From contig CM073591.1 in the NCBI GenBank assembly GCA_037074705.1, positions 177,407,432 through 177,471,431 on the forward strand: a stretch of DNA of 64,000 bases, read 5' to 3'. Position 1 is the first letter of the stretch. The number at the start of each line of letters is the position of its first letter. Below the pieces are notes generated by a model, which was given only the letters and a program-made list of their open reading frames with translations, did no database searches and was not told where the DNA came from. This stretch comes from Zhengitettix transpicula (Eukaryota > Arthropoda > Insecta > Orthoptera > Tetrigidae). The position numbers and the translations under genes are program-made. Below are positions 40,101 through 52,100 of the stretch, one piece after another.

Positions 40101-43100
40101 TTATCTTCAATATTTCAAGAGTAAAGGTTCAACAATTTAATTAAAATATCCTTGCACTAATTGCAGATTTCGAGAGCCATTCTATAGCTTCAAGAAAATC
40201 GATAATATCTTATCTATTATCCGAAAGTCATTTTCTGTTTATGCAGATGACGTTCCTGCTGATATACTATAAGATATAATTAATTTAGAATGTGATGAAT
40301 TATTATATGAGAAATATCGAGAAGAGCAAGAAAATTTGTGCATTATTTATAAGAAATTACGTATTCAAAAATTTGGGTGTTTTTTATAATAACTTCCATG
40401 ATATATAGAAATCTTCATCTCAAATTATTATGAACAAATTTTCCTTTAATGATTCTAAAGAAAAATCCAATATCAAGACTGAATGATTTACGTTTCGAGG
40501 TTATATGAAGAATAACTATGAGCTGGGATCCAGCCGTTGCCCGATGCACGTTTTCTCGACAACAATATCCAGATTGACGTTTGCCCTACTGGTCATTTTC
40601 TCGAAATGTGAGTTTTTACGAAATAAAGCATAAAATTAATATTGTAGAACACTTAATATCTTAGTTATCTTATTATACATTATCATAATAATATATTGGA
40701 AGCGCAATGCCGTGCATTACATTACAAACTTTCCTTGCTGTAAGCTACGATAGATATGTGTCTATTCCTACATTTTACAATATGATATCTATCACAGACT
40801 TCCAAACACAACTCACACACACACTCGTCATTTGGTTCATTAAATACTTTGTTGCAGCACACTTTATGGTAAAAGCCATTGATCGCCAGTCTCGTCTTCG
40901 TGTGTCGTAGTTCATGGTTAGCTTCTATCCATGTCCTGTCCTGCATAGCAGATGTTGCATAGAAGTCCTCCGGTATGTTCCTTTTCCTTTTTCTTTTAAC
41001 TACGGCCCCCGTCTATATTTTAATGATCCTACCCGGCATTCGCCTAAAGAAATTCAGGGAAACCCCTAGAAAAGCCTGCTTCAGGTAGGTCGGGCATTGG
41101 GTACTTGTCCCACGCCCTTCCGATAGCGGGAGAGGAGTTTGCTGTGGGGACGCAGCATTCCCTTCTCCGTACCTCGACCAGTTTAGGAGGCAGCTGGCCG
41201 ACTATTCCAATGGGAATAGCGGACAACTCTTACCGTATGCCCAAGGTCTGTGATCCCGGAACATACACCTCTCAGAACAGGCCGAGGTGCCTCGGTTTGT
41301 GGGAACCTTAGTTCAAAAACGGAGAGGAAAATGCATCACCAAAGGTAGCCCCTTCGTATCTCTCCTACAAGGTTCTGCCTGCGAGAGAACATCCATCGCA
41401 GGTATTGCCTGCGAGAGAATAGCCCTCTCATACAGGTTCTGTAAAAGCTGTCTGAAGCTGGAACCAGCTGCTAGTATGAGCTCGCATCTTAAATCCTCTA
41501 TTAGGAAGGTCTCCCTGGTAAGCTCGTACACTAGCCTCGATCTTGAATTCTGCGGAACTCCTAAAATTCTTTTCAGGTATCTAGCCTTGACTCGCTCCAG
41601 TTCTTCCAGTTGTCTGTACGTGAGGTATTCTCCTACTAATTCTAGGCCATACGTCAGAACAGGTAGTATCTTAGCCTAAATAGGTCCATCGCTGTGCTGA
41701 TCGATAGTTGTGTAATGTTTCTGATTTCATTCATAGCTCTAGTGGCCGCCGCTGCTCTAGATCTTATATGCAATCTGAAACTCCTTCCCGTTGTTTGGAT
41801 TCTGATGATAAAGTTGTCAGCCCTCTTGAGTAGTTTACCATTGCATTTGACGTTCTCTGCTTCAGTGAGTCTTCCTAATTTCCTGAACACGACCAACTCC
41901 ATCTTCTATATATTGTTCTCGGAGTTCTACCGGGTTTTGCATAATTGTAGAACGCAACGTTTCGACGACTAAAAGCTCTGTCGTCATCTTCTAGGCGAAG
42001 TCTTCTCTTCATTATCTGTATGTCATTTCTCTCCGCCCATTCACTTAGTGTGTTTAGCGATACTTGCAGTTTGTCGATATCTGTCGCTGTCATCAGCGTA
42101 TATGTACGTGCTTGTTCCTGCCATTCCTTTCGTGACATCATTCGTGAGAACGTTAAACAGGATAGGACTGAGTGGGTCGCCTTGGAGGACACCGTTCGTC
42201 AATGAAGCCAGTCTGATACGCCTGTATATGGTTTTCTGCCAGTATATTTGATATCAGGATCATTGTGCTCGTTCTTCCAATTAGTTCCTCCAGTTTGTCT
42301 ATTAATTCTTTTCTATTAATTCTTATTATACATTATGATACATGAATATTGTAAATTAATTTATTCATTACTGAGCGGAACAATTTAAAACAACCTTGGT
42401 ACACGTATTACTTATGATTCAGGAACTAACCCCGAGGATTTAAAATAATTGTATCACCCCTAATGGGGTGGTATTTTCAAAATACGAAATATGCGATAAG
42501 GGCCTATATTGGCACCAAGTAACTAGTTAACTGTGTCACTCACATTCATAATGTCACTCTCAATGTCTTTTATGCTGGGTATTCCCATTGGAATAGTCGG
42601 CCAGCTGCCTCCTAAACTGGTCGAGGCACGGAGAAGGGAATGCTGCGTCCCCACAGCAAACTCCTCTCCCGCTATCGGAAGGGCGTGGGACAAGTACCCA
42701 ATGCCCGACCTACCTGATGCAGGTTTTTCTAGGGTTTTCCCTGCATTACTTTTAGGCGAATGCCGGGTAGGATCCTTAACATATAGACCGGGGGCCCTAG
42801 TTAACCCTTGGCTACCTTCCTCTACCCTTCCGCATCCCCCCTTTCAAATCCCTTCCTATGCTATTAAAGGGGAGTTGCCCAACGTGGATTACCCTCAAGT
42901 AGCTTGTTGCCCTAAAAATATAAAAAAGGAGATCCCAGAACTCCAGCTATACTACTTATGAAGGTGAAATTATACACAGCGTTGTATCAGACACATATCT
43001 GTCCCTACGCAAAATTTCAGAAAGATTGGAGACGGTGACTAAAAATTTTATTTGTAAAATTGTTCACTTGGCATGGAATGACCCGTACGCAAAAAGATAA

Positions 43101-46100
43101 ATAGAAACACGCATGCTTTAAAAAGATAACCTGCATTTTTTAGTCTCTCATACCTATTAAACATATGCTACGGCTTAGTATTTCCCCACATCAACGATGA
43201 CATTGAAATTTGGGTCGCTACTTCAGAAAAAAACAACATGAAACGTTTGCTTCTAATACACAAAAGAGTTATTAGATACATTATGGGACTAAAAAGGGCA
43301 GAATCTCTGTAAGAAAGCCTATGTATAAAATTCAATACTGACTGTATATGCTCTATATGTATACAAAGTAATAATGTTGGCGAAAAAAAAAGAAAATAAA
43401 GTATGCAGACAAAAGGAAGTAACTGGTATCACTACCCGAGGAAAGATAAATTATTTTTGAATCAGGACAAATAAAAGAGGCACAGACAACGAACCATATA
43501 TTAAGGGAACAATACTATTTAATAAGCTCCTTGAATATATATAACAAAGTAGAGAATAAGTTATATGCAGTAGAACTAAAAAAGTATCTAGTTAAAAAGT
43601 CGCTCTACTGTATGGCTGACCTTTAAGAAAATACAGGCTATATTGTATCTTTATAATATCTGTAAAATAATGTAAAATATTAATCATGTTATATTAAAAT
43701 ATAAGTTCCAATGAATTTAATTATGTTATATTTCTATTAAATGACTGACGATTTCCCATTTAGTATTGTTGCAAATTATGGAAATAAACATTATCTATTA
43801 TTTTAGTATCGCCTTACGAAAACAATACTGACAGTAAACCAAAAATAAATGGTATATAAAATATGTTGGAAAAGTTTCCATCTTTTCACGACTTAATTGA
43901 AGGCGCAACCTTTTCTTGGCCTTAGTTTGTAGGTTTTACATTTATTGAATCCGAATGTTGCAAGTATTGGAGTTTATGGAATTCAGAAACGACACGAAAT
44001 TGGTATTCTGGAATAATGAGGACAAAAATAATTTATGGTGTTATACTCTGATTAAAAGTAATGTCTCTTTTTGATTACTTCTCGCGAGGGTTGTGGCCAT
44101 GAGTCCACTAATCTGAGCGCCTAAAACAAAGGTCACGCCAAACAGAGTTGCTGACCCAGACATAAGTGGAATATAAAAACTAAAAAACATTGACCATATG
44201 GTGAAACTATTCTTGTCTAATTCTTCCTATCGAATCTTCTGTACATAATGATGTATTTTCAACGTAGTTAAGTAGAATTCATTACCACGGGCGACAATTT
44301 CTGTTAACTGTAGTGTGTGTCCTTCGCTACTCAGCAATATAGCCTCTCTCCAAAAGAACACGTGATGTGTTCGTATAGGGTATTTCATATTAAAGAGTAT
44401 TTTCATATTACACAAGCTTTATAGAGAAGCTGACCTTCCATCTGTAAAATGAGCAGTTTGTTAATCTTGGACAAATTAGGTAAGACGTTCAGAGATAGTA
44501 TCAGGTTTTTTAAAGTTGTGTTTCACTTTAATGACCTAAGCACCTCGGTTGGAGAAAATCATGTAAGATATTTCTATCGTAATAACTCCAATGTAGTAAT
44601 GCGATCGTCAGCAATCATGTTCTATACAAAAATTATATATATTGTAATGAGTCAAAATTTTGAATGCCTTAAACACTGTTGAAAAATTAAATAAAATTAT
44701 CAAGGACTTGGAAAAAACGATATCTAAGGGTTGCAGGGCTGTGAGTGACAGTTGAGAGGGTTCGGTTCTGAAAATTTATGATGGTCTCTTTCAAACATCT
44801 GTTTGGCAGGCCAGCAGATTGTGAACGGACGTAAACTAAAATTTAAAGGTGTCTGCAGGACTATAGAGAAAGATTAGGCCTGTACATAGTGAAAAGCCGT
44901 CAAAGTAGAAGTTATAGTGTGACGGTTGGATGGAAAACTTAAGTGGCGTCAATTAAAAAGGAGACTATTGTGAAAGAAAAGTGTAAACGGAAGAATTTTG
45001 GAGTGTTGAACAGAAAATAATTCAAGTCAGCTAGACGGCTTACAGAAAGCGGACGATAAACTACAGATAAAATTTCAATCTAAAATAAATTGTACAATAA
45101 ATCCGTTCATATTCTCACAAAAGTTTGGCCTACCATTATCTCCCAATGCAAAATTAATCCTGACGATAAAGGTCGATGATACACGTTTGAAATAGTTTTT
45201 AAAAATTTGTTTTGATATTTTATTGAAAATATTTCATTTTAATCAAAAACGATATTTATATTCTGGTAATTAAAAGCATGTAATTATTTAATGAACAACA
45301 TTTTTCGATTTTCATTGTCGGCGGCGTAAATATAAGAATTGTGTACAAGAATATGGGGGCTATAATTCTTGCATGCTAATGGGCATTGTCGCGAAGGCAT
45401 GGCTGGACGCGCGGAACTTTAGCGTGTGTTGGGAGTCGGCGGAGAATGTAGCAGTACAGGATAGTCAGAGAGCAGAAAGAGTGTGTGTTGGGAATCGGCG
45501 GAGAGTATTTTCTGGAAAGCTGCAGATTGTTTTGTCAGAACTTGTAATTGAGAATTGCTTAGACCAGGAAAGCGAACCTGACTATATTCAAGCAAATGTA
45601 AAGGGGCAGCAGAGACGTAAGATAGTAAAGTCCCGGGTTTTTAAATTACGACGCTCAATCTGAAGTATTTGTCCATTGGCATATTTATGCAAGCATCAAA
45701 GATTTAAAACAACGTTATCAACTGAAAGGAGCAGGAAGTGTTGTGTTTGAAAATTACAACCACATTAAATTCAGTGTAACATGGCCTGTCTGTGAAGTGT
45801 TAACATTAATCGAGTGAGGCCGAGCTCCCTTCGAACAGCAAAATGGTAATGTAAACTAAAAAGAAAATTTATTGTCTGTAAACCTAAATATTTATCGTCA
45901 GATTTCATATTTTGTAAGTTTTTAATTGTCTTGTCGTAACATTCTTTATTGGAGGCCCGATAGTCGGCCCTGAAATTAAGCCGTGGCACTTTATCAACTT
46001 GTAACATAATTGCCAATGGTGATAAGAATTTGTTTTAATAAATTAACTTTGTTTTATATTTTAAATTCTGATTTTTCATTTAAAATCCTATCATTTCAAA

Positions 46101-49100
46101 TATTAATTATGTTCATTTAAAATCTAATTAAATCGTATTATTAAATTTTGTGCCTCAACGTGGGATTTAATTTCAATTATTAAACTTGATTATTACATTT
46201 TGGCACCTCAACGTGGGGTAAATTAAAATGAAATTCAATCGTATTTATACATATAAGATATATAAGATTTTGTGTGTATTTTTCTGGATACTGTTATCGA
46301 AAATGTTACCTTGCCGATCATTGGGACACTTACGACAAGAGGATTTTGGCTTGCAATAACGTCAGGGTAGAACAATAGTGCTATGAAGGTCGGCGTCGTC
46401 AAATATCTACAGCTTCGACGGACTTAATTCTTTTATAAAATGAAAAATTTACGTCTGATTGAAAATAATGAATAGAAAGATAGCCAAAAGCTTTTGAGTC
46501 TTGTCAACTGACAAGTGCAGTTGTGTCGCTCTAGGCTCTTCTTAGCACCTGACAAAAGGAACAAGGATCCCAGAAACGTTGTATGGTATTTATATTATCA
46601 CTTTTCTGTATGAATTGGCTATCTTTCTATTAATTAATTCTTTTTTATATGTTGTAGAGATAAGTAATTTTAATGTAAGTTTTATTTAATAATTTTTCTT
46701 TCATATTATTGTCGCCGTATTTATTGAGGCAAGAGTATTATTTGGCGCAAGAATTCAGAGACTGAAAATGTTCATACGCGATTATTGTCGGAAAAACGTT
46801 GTACTACGCGCATAACTTTGGCGGAAACAGAGTGTGTTTTTATTGAGTCTGATCAAGGTGGTCATGGCGAATCTAACTTGGTTTCGAGTGGCTGTCTAGT
46901 GTTAGTCATGGCGAAAGAGTGTGTTCGTCATGGAGTACGAGTCTGGTTTAGAGTGCAATCGATAATGTTTTGAAGCTTGTCTTGGGGACTTTAAACGTTC
47001 TAAAAATAAATAAATAGGACGTCATCAAGTTTGTGAACAGAGGCGCCGGAATTTGGAGAGTGAAATGATATTGTAGTCCTTGTTATGGCCTGTTAATTAA
47101 ATATTTTCTTTAAAATAAAATACACAACAGGGTACAAGAGCAGCGCTAAATAAAACTGGTATGTAGAAACTTGATTTTGTAAAATTTTATGTAAATATAA
47201 TTTACCGTTAGATTTCTCCATATTTTTCAGATTTCTCTATTTTTTTTACATTCTTTTATACAGTTTGTTATTGTAAAGTTTAATTTGTATTTCTTTTGTA
47301 ACTCTTTTGGTGCAAATTGCAAAATCACTACCGGAGGACCAGTAAGCGGCTCTAAGGTTATGAGTATCATTTAAGCTGTGGAAATTACTTTTGAAACATA
47401 AAGATGAACAAAAATTAAAGTAAATAGAAATTATAAAAATACTTTTTTTTTGTTATCTTTAATTTTTTCAATTCAAGGAAAAATCCTATAAATTATATTT
47501 TCCTTTTGGCTGCAACGTGGTGGCATTTTTTATTAATTATGTTATTGAATATTACATAATTTGGCGCCGCAACGTGTTGGTTTTAATTTTAATTGATTGT
47601 TTAAATTGAATTTTAGAATATATATTTGCAATAACCTCCTGAGGTTGCGTGTTTTTGAAGACCGCAAAATGTGGTAAAACGAGCACGATTCAAAACAAAA
47701 TTTTTGAGAGTGGAACGAGTCGGACGCGTCTCTAGGATGCGAGCTTGGAGAGTCTAGGAAACCCGCCAGCTACAACAGATGTGCCAGGGACACGAACCTG
47801 CGTTCCCGGTATAGGTTTTGCCGTGTGACAAGTTCTGGAATAGTGAGACATTTTACGTTCCAATGACCGCCCGCCCTCACCAAGGAATGCGTAAGTATAG
47901 AGTAAACTCGTGTCAAATTGTTATAATGACATTCCGGAACTTTAAATTTAGTTTTCTCAGATTTCAGGTTTAGATTTAAGTAGGATAAATGTGAGAGTGT
48001 AAATCATGTAGCAACACTCAACGATTGAGGCGTCTTGTGGCTCAGCGGGTAGTACAAAATTGTATCTGAATTTTTGTAAATTAAATTGAATTTTAAGTGT
48101 CAATCATAAACTACTGACGTCACAATTGATCCAAGCCAGGACAAATGAGATACGAAGTTTTCAGAGTCGCACGTTCGACTCAATTACTCACGAGTCCTGG
48201 AATGTTTTTTATTAGCTCCAAGTTTGGATCGCGTAATTAAAATTTTATAAGACGATTGTCGTTGTTATAGAGACATGAATTAATTCTCCATTTTCAGTGG
48301 CGCCGAAGCTGGAATTCGTCAACTAAATGATCTCTGGGAGCGGGTATGCGTTTAGAATAAAATAATATACTGCATATATAGTGGATAGTCGTTAAACTCG
48401 CGATTAGCTTAGAAGTATGGTTGACAGTGCCAATAACTTCCTGGCAACTGATAATGAGAGCAGTCGGCATAAACGTGCGGTACCAATAAATGTCGTTTGA
48501 TCTTTAAATACGATCTTCGCAAGTGCGACTTTATGTTATGTAATGTAATGGCGAGCTTTTGCTAACGATATATTTGCAGTGAATATCTCACCTAAATCGT
48601 TGATCACGCATTTCAACTTGATACAGGTAATATAACCTGTATACTGTAACGCGTGTATTTTGGTTTAGTTTTTCTTTGTCTCGGAAGTGTTTGCTGTAGT
48701 TTGGAGATTTCGAAATCGTGCATTGGCGGACGGATGTTTCGTGTGAAATGTTGGACGAGGTGTGCGTGGGGTGGAGGAGATAAATATTTCCATCCAAAAA
48801 ATATCGTGTCCTGTCTCGATTGTTGGCCTCAACATGACAGAATTGTTGGCCATTATTGACTACGGAACTGCAGCTGCGTGTTATAACTCTTGTAACAATG
48901 GAAGAATCAGTGAAACTGGCATTTCGGCCAAGTTTTCTAATAATGAAAAAAGTAAAAGAATGGGAGGCTATAATGGAGGGAACGGAGATAAGCTTCTGAA
49001 GCTGGATCAGCTGGTGGATGTGATTATGAGAGGCTCCGTATTGCGTTACTTGTATACGTTTTAAGTGTCACCGATCTACAAATGTCATGAGTTCTGCTGT

Positions 49101-52100
49101 AAACTTTTCCAAGTTGTTGTCTCTGATACAGTCCGAAGCAGAATCGTCGTGAGAAAGGGGCCACAATTTGTTAGTAAAGAGTTCATCGAAGCCACACAAT
49201 TTAGTACGACGGCTTGCCAGCAATCAATCCGTGAGGCCGACGCATTTGCCAGTGGTCAGCCCCTGAGTCGACGCCGTGCAGTGGTCCTGACTAAAGTCAT
49301 CACTGCAGTTAACCCGTTCTGCCGGCTGTGAGATACGGAGACGCCAGTACGTCGGTACGAGAACTACAGTAGACAACACAACACAGAATAGCAGTACGTA
49401 TTTGGTACGGGCAGCAGATCTCTTCTATGTAAAAACCACAGGTGCCTGAGATAAGAGTTTTTCATGTTTAACTGTAATAAACTTATTACAAATTCTTAAA
49501 TGGTCAATAATTTTTTGATTTAACGTAAAAACCAAGCCCTCAAAAATAATTCTTTACAATACATATATGCAAAGTTTTTGATAAGTAAGAAAATATGCAT
49601 TAAACATTTTCTATTAACGAGCATGGAATGAATTGCGTTATCATATTCCCATTTATTAATATTGTTCGTTCATAATGTTTGATACGATAATTTGGTAATA
49701 GTAAGTCCACCGTAAATATAAAATTAGGAACACACTGACTAGCATATCATCGCAGAGATACTACTGAAGTTATAAATATAAAATGTGGAATATAAGTTTA
49801 TATTACGATGTATGTAACCAGTATCTCCTGAAGGAAATGAAAGGTTATTTTATTAACATAAAGGTGGATTATAGCATGTTATAAGGCGTCTTTCTTTTAC
49901 TGAAAACAACACGTAAAGTGCATAAAATGGAAGTAAATAATATTTTAATGCAGAAGGTGATCGGTTTTTCCGGCACGGAAGTCACATAATCGTCTTCCTC
50001 GTTAATTTCTTAAGTCTTAGGAAACACTTTGTGAGGTTTTTAAAAACATAATTGATTGTTACACCCATTGGTTAAACCAAAGTGCCTGAGATGTGGAACA
50101 ACCTTCTGTTGGTACAAACATCGCGATAATGTTTGTGAGACTTTATGAGACTAGAAATCGCTCAGCTCTTAAGATATTTGCTCTCTACCAGAGAAGTATT
50201 CACCAATCAGGGATAGTTTTATACAATAGTCTTCATCCAGAGATAAAGAAAAATAATAACTACATGCGTTTTGGGAATCGGTGTAAAAATATTCTACTAA
50301 AGGCGCGTTTTACTCAGTACAGGAGTTTCTTGATCGTTCCTATAATAATTAATTTGTATTTATATTGCAAAAGTGTTGAATGTGTTGCTCTTTAAACTAC
50401 TTACAACATAACTTTCTTATTCTTTGTTTTGTTTTTTCTGTTCTTTTCTTTATTTGTTTCATGTAGGGGCTGGAGTTTCTACGAAACGGCAGATTCCTCG
50501 TCGTCCAGTTCCGTGAAGTGACTTGTCCGTCGTTTGTGTTTGAGATTCTTACCAGTATGCGTGTGAAATGTTTTATGTTTATTATCGATTGCAGTGTAAT
50601 TCCATATTTTGTGATTTGTTAAAGTTAAATGTCTGAATAATTATTTTACCTAGTGATTATGTAATTTGTATGTATACTGTAAATTTTGTACTATTCCCTT
50701 AGTAACGTTAACGGCTTTTTATCTTTATTACTATATAGTTATTTTAGTTATGTTGGACAAGGAAATTTGTGTTTACGATTTTTAGTTATGAGCAAGTTAA
50801 CATGTAATTATTATTAAATTTACGATAAACAGTTCTCGGTATTCACTCGGGTGTAGCATATTTAAACGCGACGTTCCACGACTAAAATCTCTGTCGTCAT
50901 CTTCTAGGCGAAGTGCCGGAACCATTTTTTTTTAGGTGTAGACAGGTTATGTATAGGGTAATCCACATAGCGGCAACTGTTAACTGTTAACCCTTTTAGC
51001 TACCTTCCTCTACCCTTCCGCATCCCCCATCTCAAATCCCATTCCTATGCTATAAGAGCGGAGTAAAAAAAATGGTTCCAGCACTTCGCCTAGAATATGA
51101 CGACAGAGATTTTAGTCGTCGAAACGTCGAGCTTAAATATGCTACACCCGAGTGAATACCGAGAACTGTTTATCGAACAATTACACCGGGAAAGACTTCA
51201 ATCTTTAATTATTAATTGTAGCTTCTAATAATTATATTGTAATTTTATGTAATGACGTATCCTATTCCCTCATTCGAGGACTGATGGAATAAATGAATCA
51301 AACCTCAGAATGTAGAGTAAATGTTTATAATTTTCATGGCTTCAATCGTAAATATTTAAATAAATACTTAAAATTATTTATTTTGTAATTGTAGGGAATA
51401 ATTCAATTGCCTATATTATTTTAATAACCTGTATAATATGTTATAGGAAACAATTAATTTATTTACTAAGTAAACTTTTACGCAAAGCTGTGTTAATAAT
51501 TATTTGATTGTCATCCTGCTGCAATGTAAACTACGCTTGATACACGTGATTTATCAAGTTTTGCATTAAAAAGTGATGGATATAAATATTGTGAACTAAT
51601 TACGTCAGCTTCTACATTGATCATTTTTCACACGGTAAAAATTACCATACTAACAGAAGTTCGGAACAAAATAATCCCTGGGCCCTGCCAAGTTTGAAAC
51701 TGTAAACGTGATGTGTTCAGGAAATGATAACGTAGCCTTTTGAAACTGACCTTTATTTATTCGGACTCACGCGAGACCCATTCATTTCTTCTTTGCAGTT
51801 TTAAAGTAGGTCTGTAATGAATGGACTGAATAAATTCACACTTTAAATGCAGTTAATAAAGTCACAGGAAGTTGAGTAGCGAATACAATGCTCATTTGTT
51901 GTTTATGTTTTTATTAGAATTAATTCTTCAATGTAACTTAGCAGTTTTAACAATTAATATCAATACACACAAATGAAAATATTCAAGGCAATAAGTCAAC
52001 ACAATGTTAAACAGTATTTGGTATTAATGCGTAAATAATATAAATATTGCGATGATATTCTGCAAGGTAATTCGTAGACTTGTGAATGTCACACGTGCAT

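Larger units (their letters stand above)
40722..42300 (-). mobile_element. LINE (non-LTR) RT and C-terminal zinc knuckle, 5'-truncated
   Basis: Minus strand from 42300: NGVLQGDPLSPILFNVLTND and YIYADD (RT palm), a VSLNTLSEWAERNDIQI helix, then after a 110-bp insertion (41896-42008) ELVVFRKLGRLTEAENVKCN and GKLLKRADNF, then ILPVLTYGLELVGEYLTY and ELERVKARYLKRILGVPQNS. After a second insertion (R5, 40990-41432) the frame resumes with a WIEANHELRH, CVCELCLEVCDRYHIVKC block, a Cys-His motif found at the C-terminus of such LINE proteins. Frameshifts throughout. The clade is not assigned. Confidence 0.85.
50450..51250 (+). mobile_element. Composite hairpin element H, copy A
   Basis: Aligns end to end with 52300-52975: TGGAGTTTCTACG, GATTCCTCGTCGT, TTAGTAACGTTAA, TTATTACTATATAGT before the hairpin and ATTAATTGTAGCTTCTAATAA after it. 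The hairpin (50830-51170) occupies the 3' half. No open frame. Probably a non-autonomous element. Confidence 0.65.

Noticed and set aside
41105..41311. Open frame of 68 codons present almost unchanged at 62184-62390, as a conserved small protein
   Set aside because: Both are in R repeats; the similarity is that of the repeat DNA, and other R copies do not keep the frame open.
41313..42192. Separate small host genes on the minus strand
   Set aside because: Their translations join into a decayed LINE reverse transcriptase with YADD and a C-terminal Cys-His motif.
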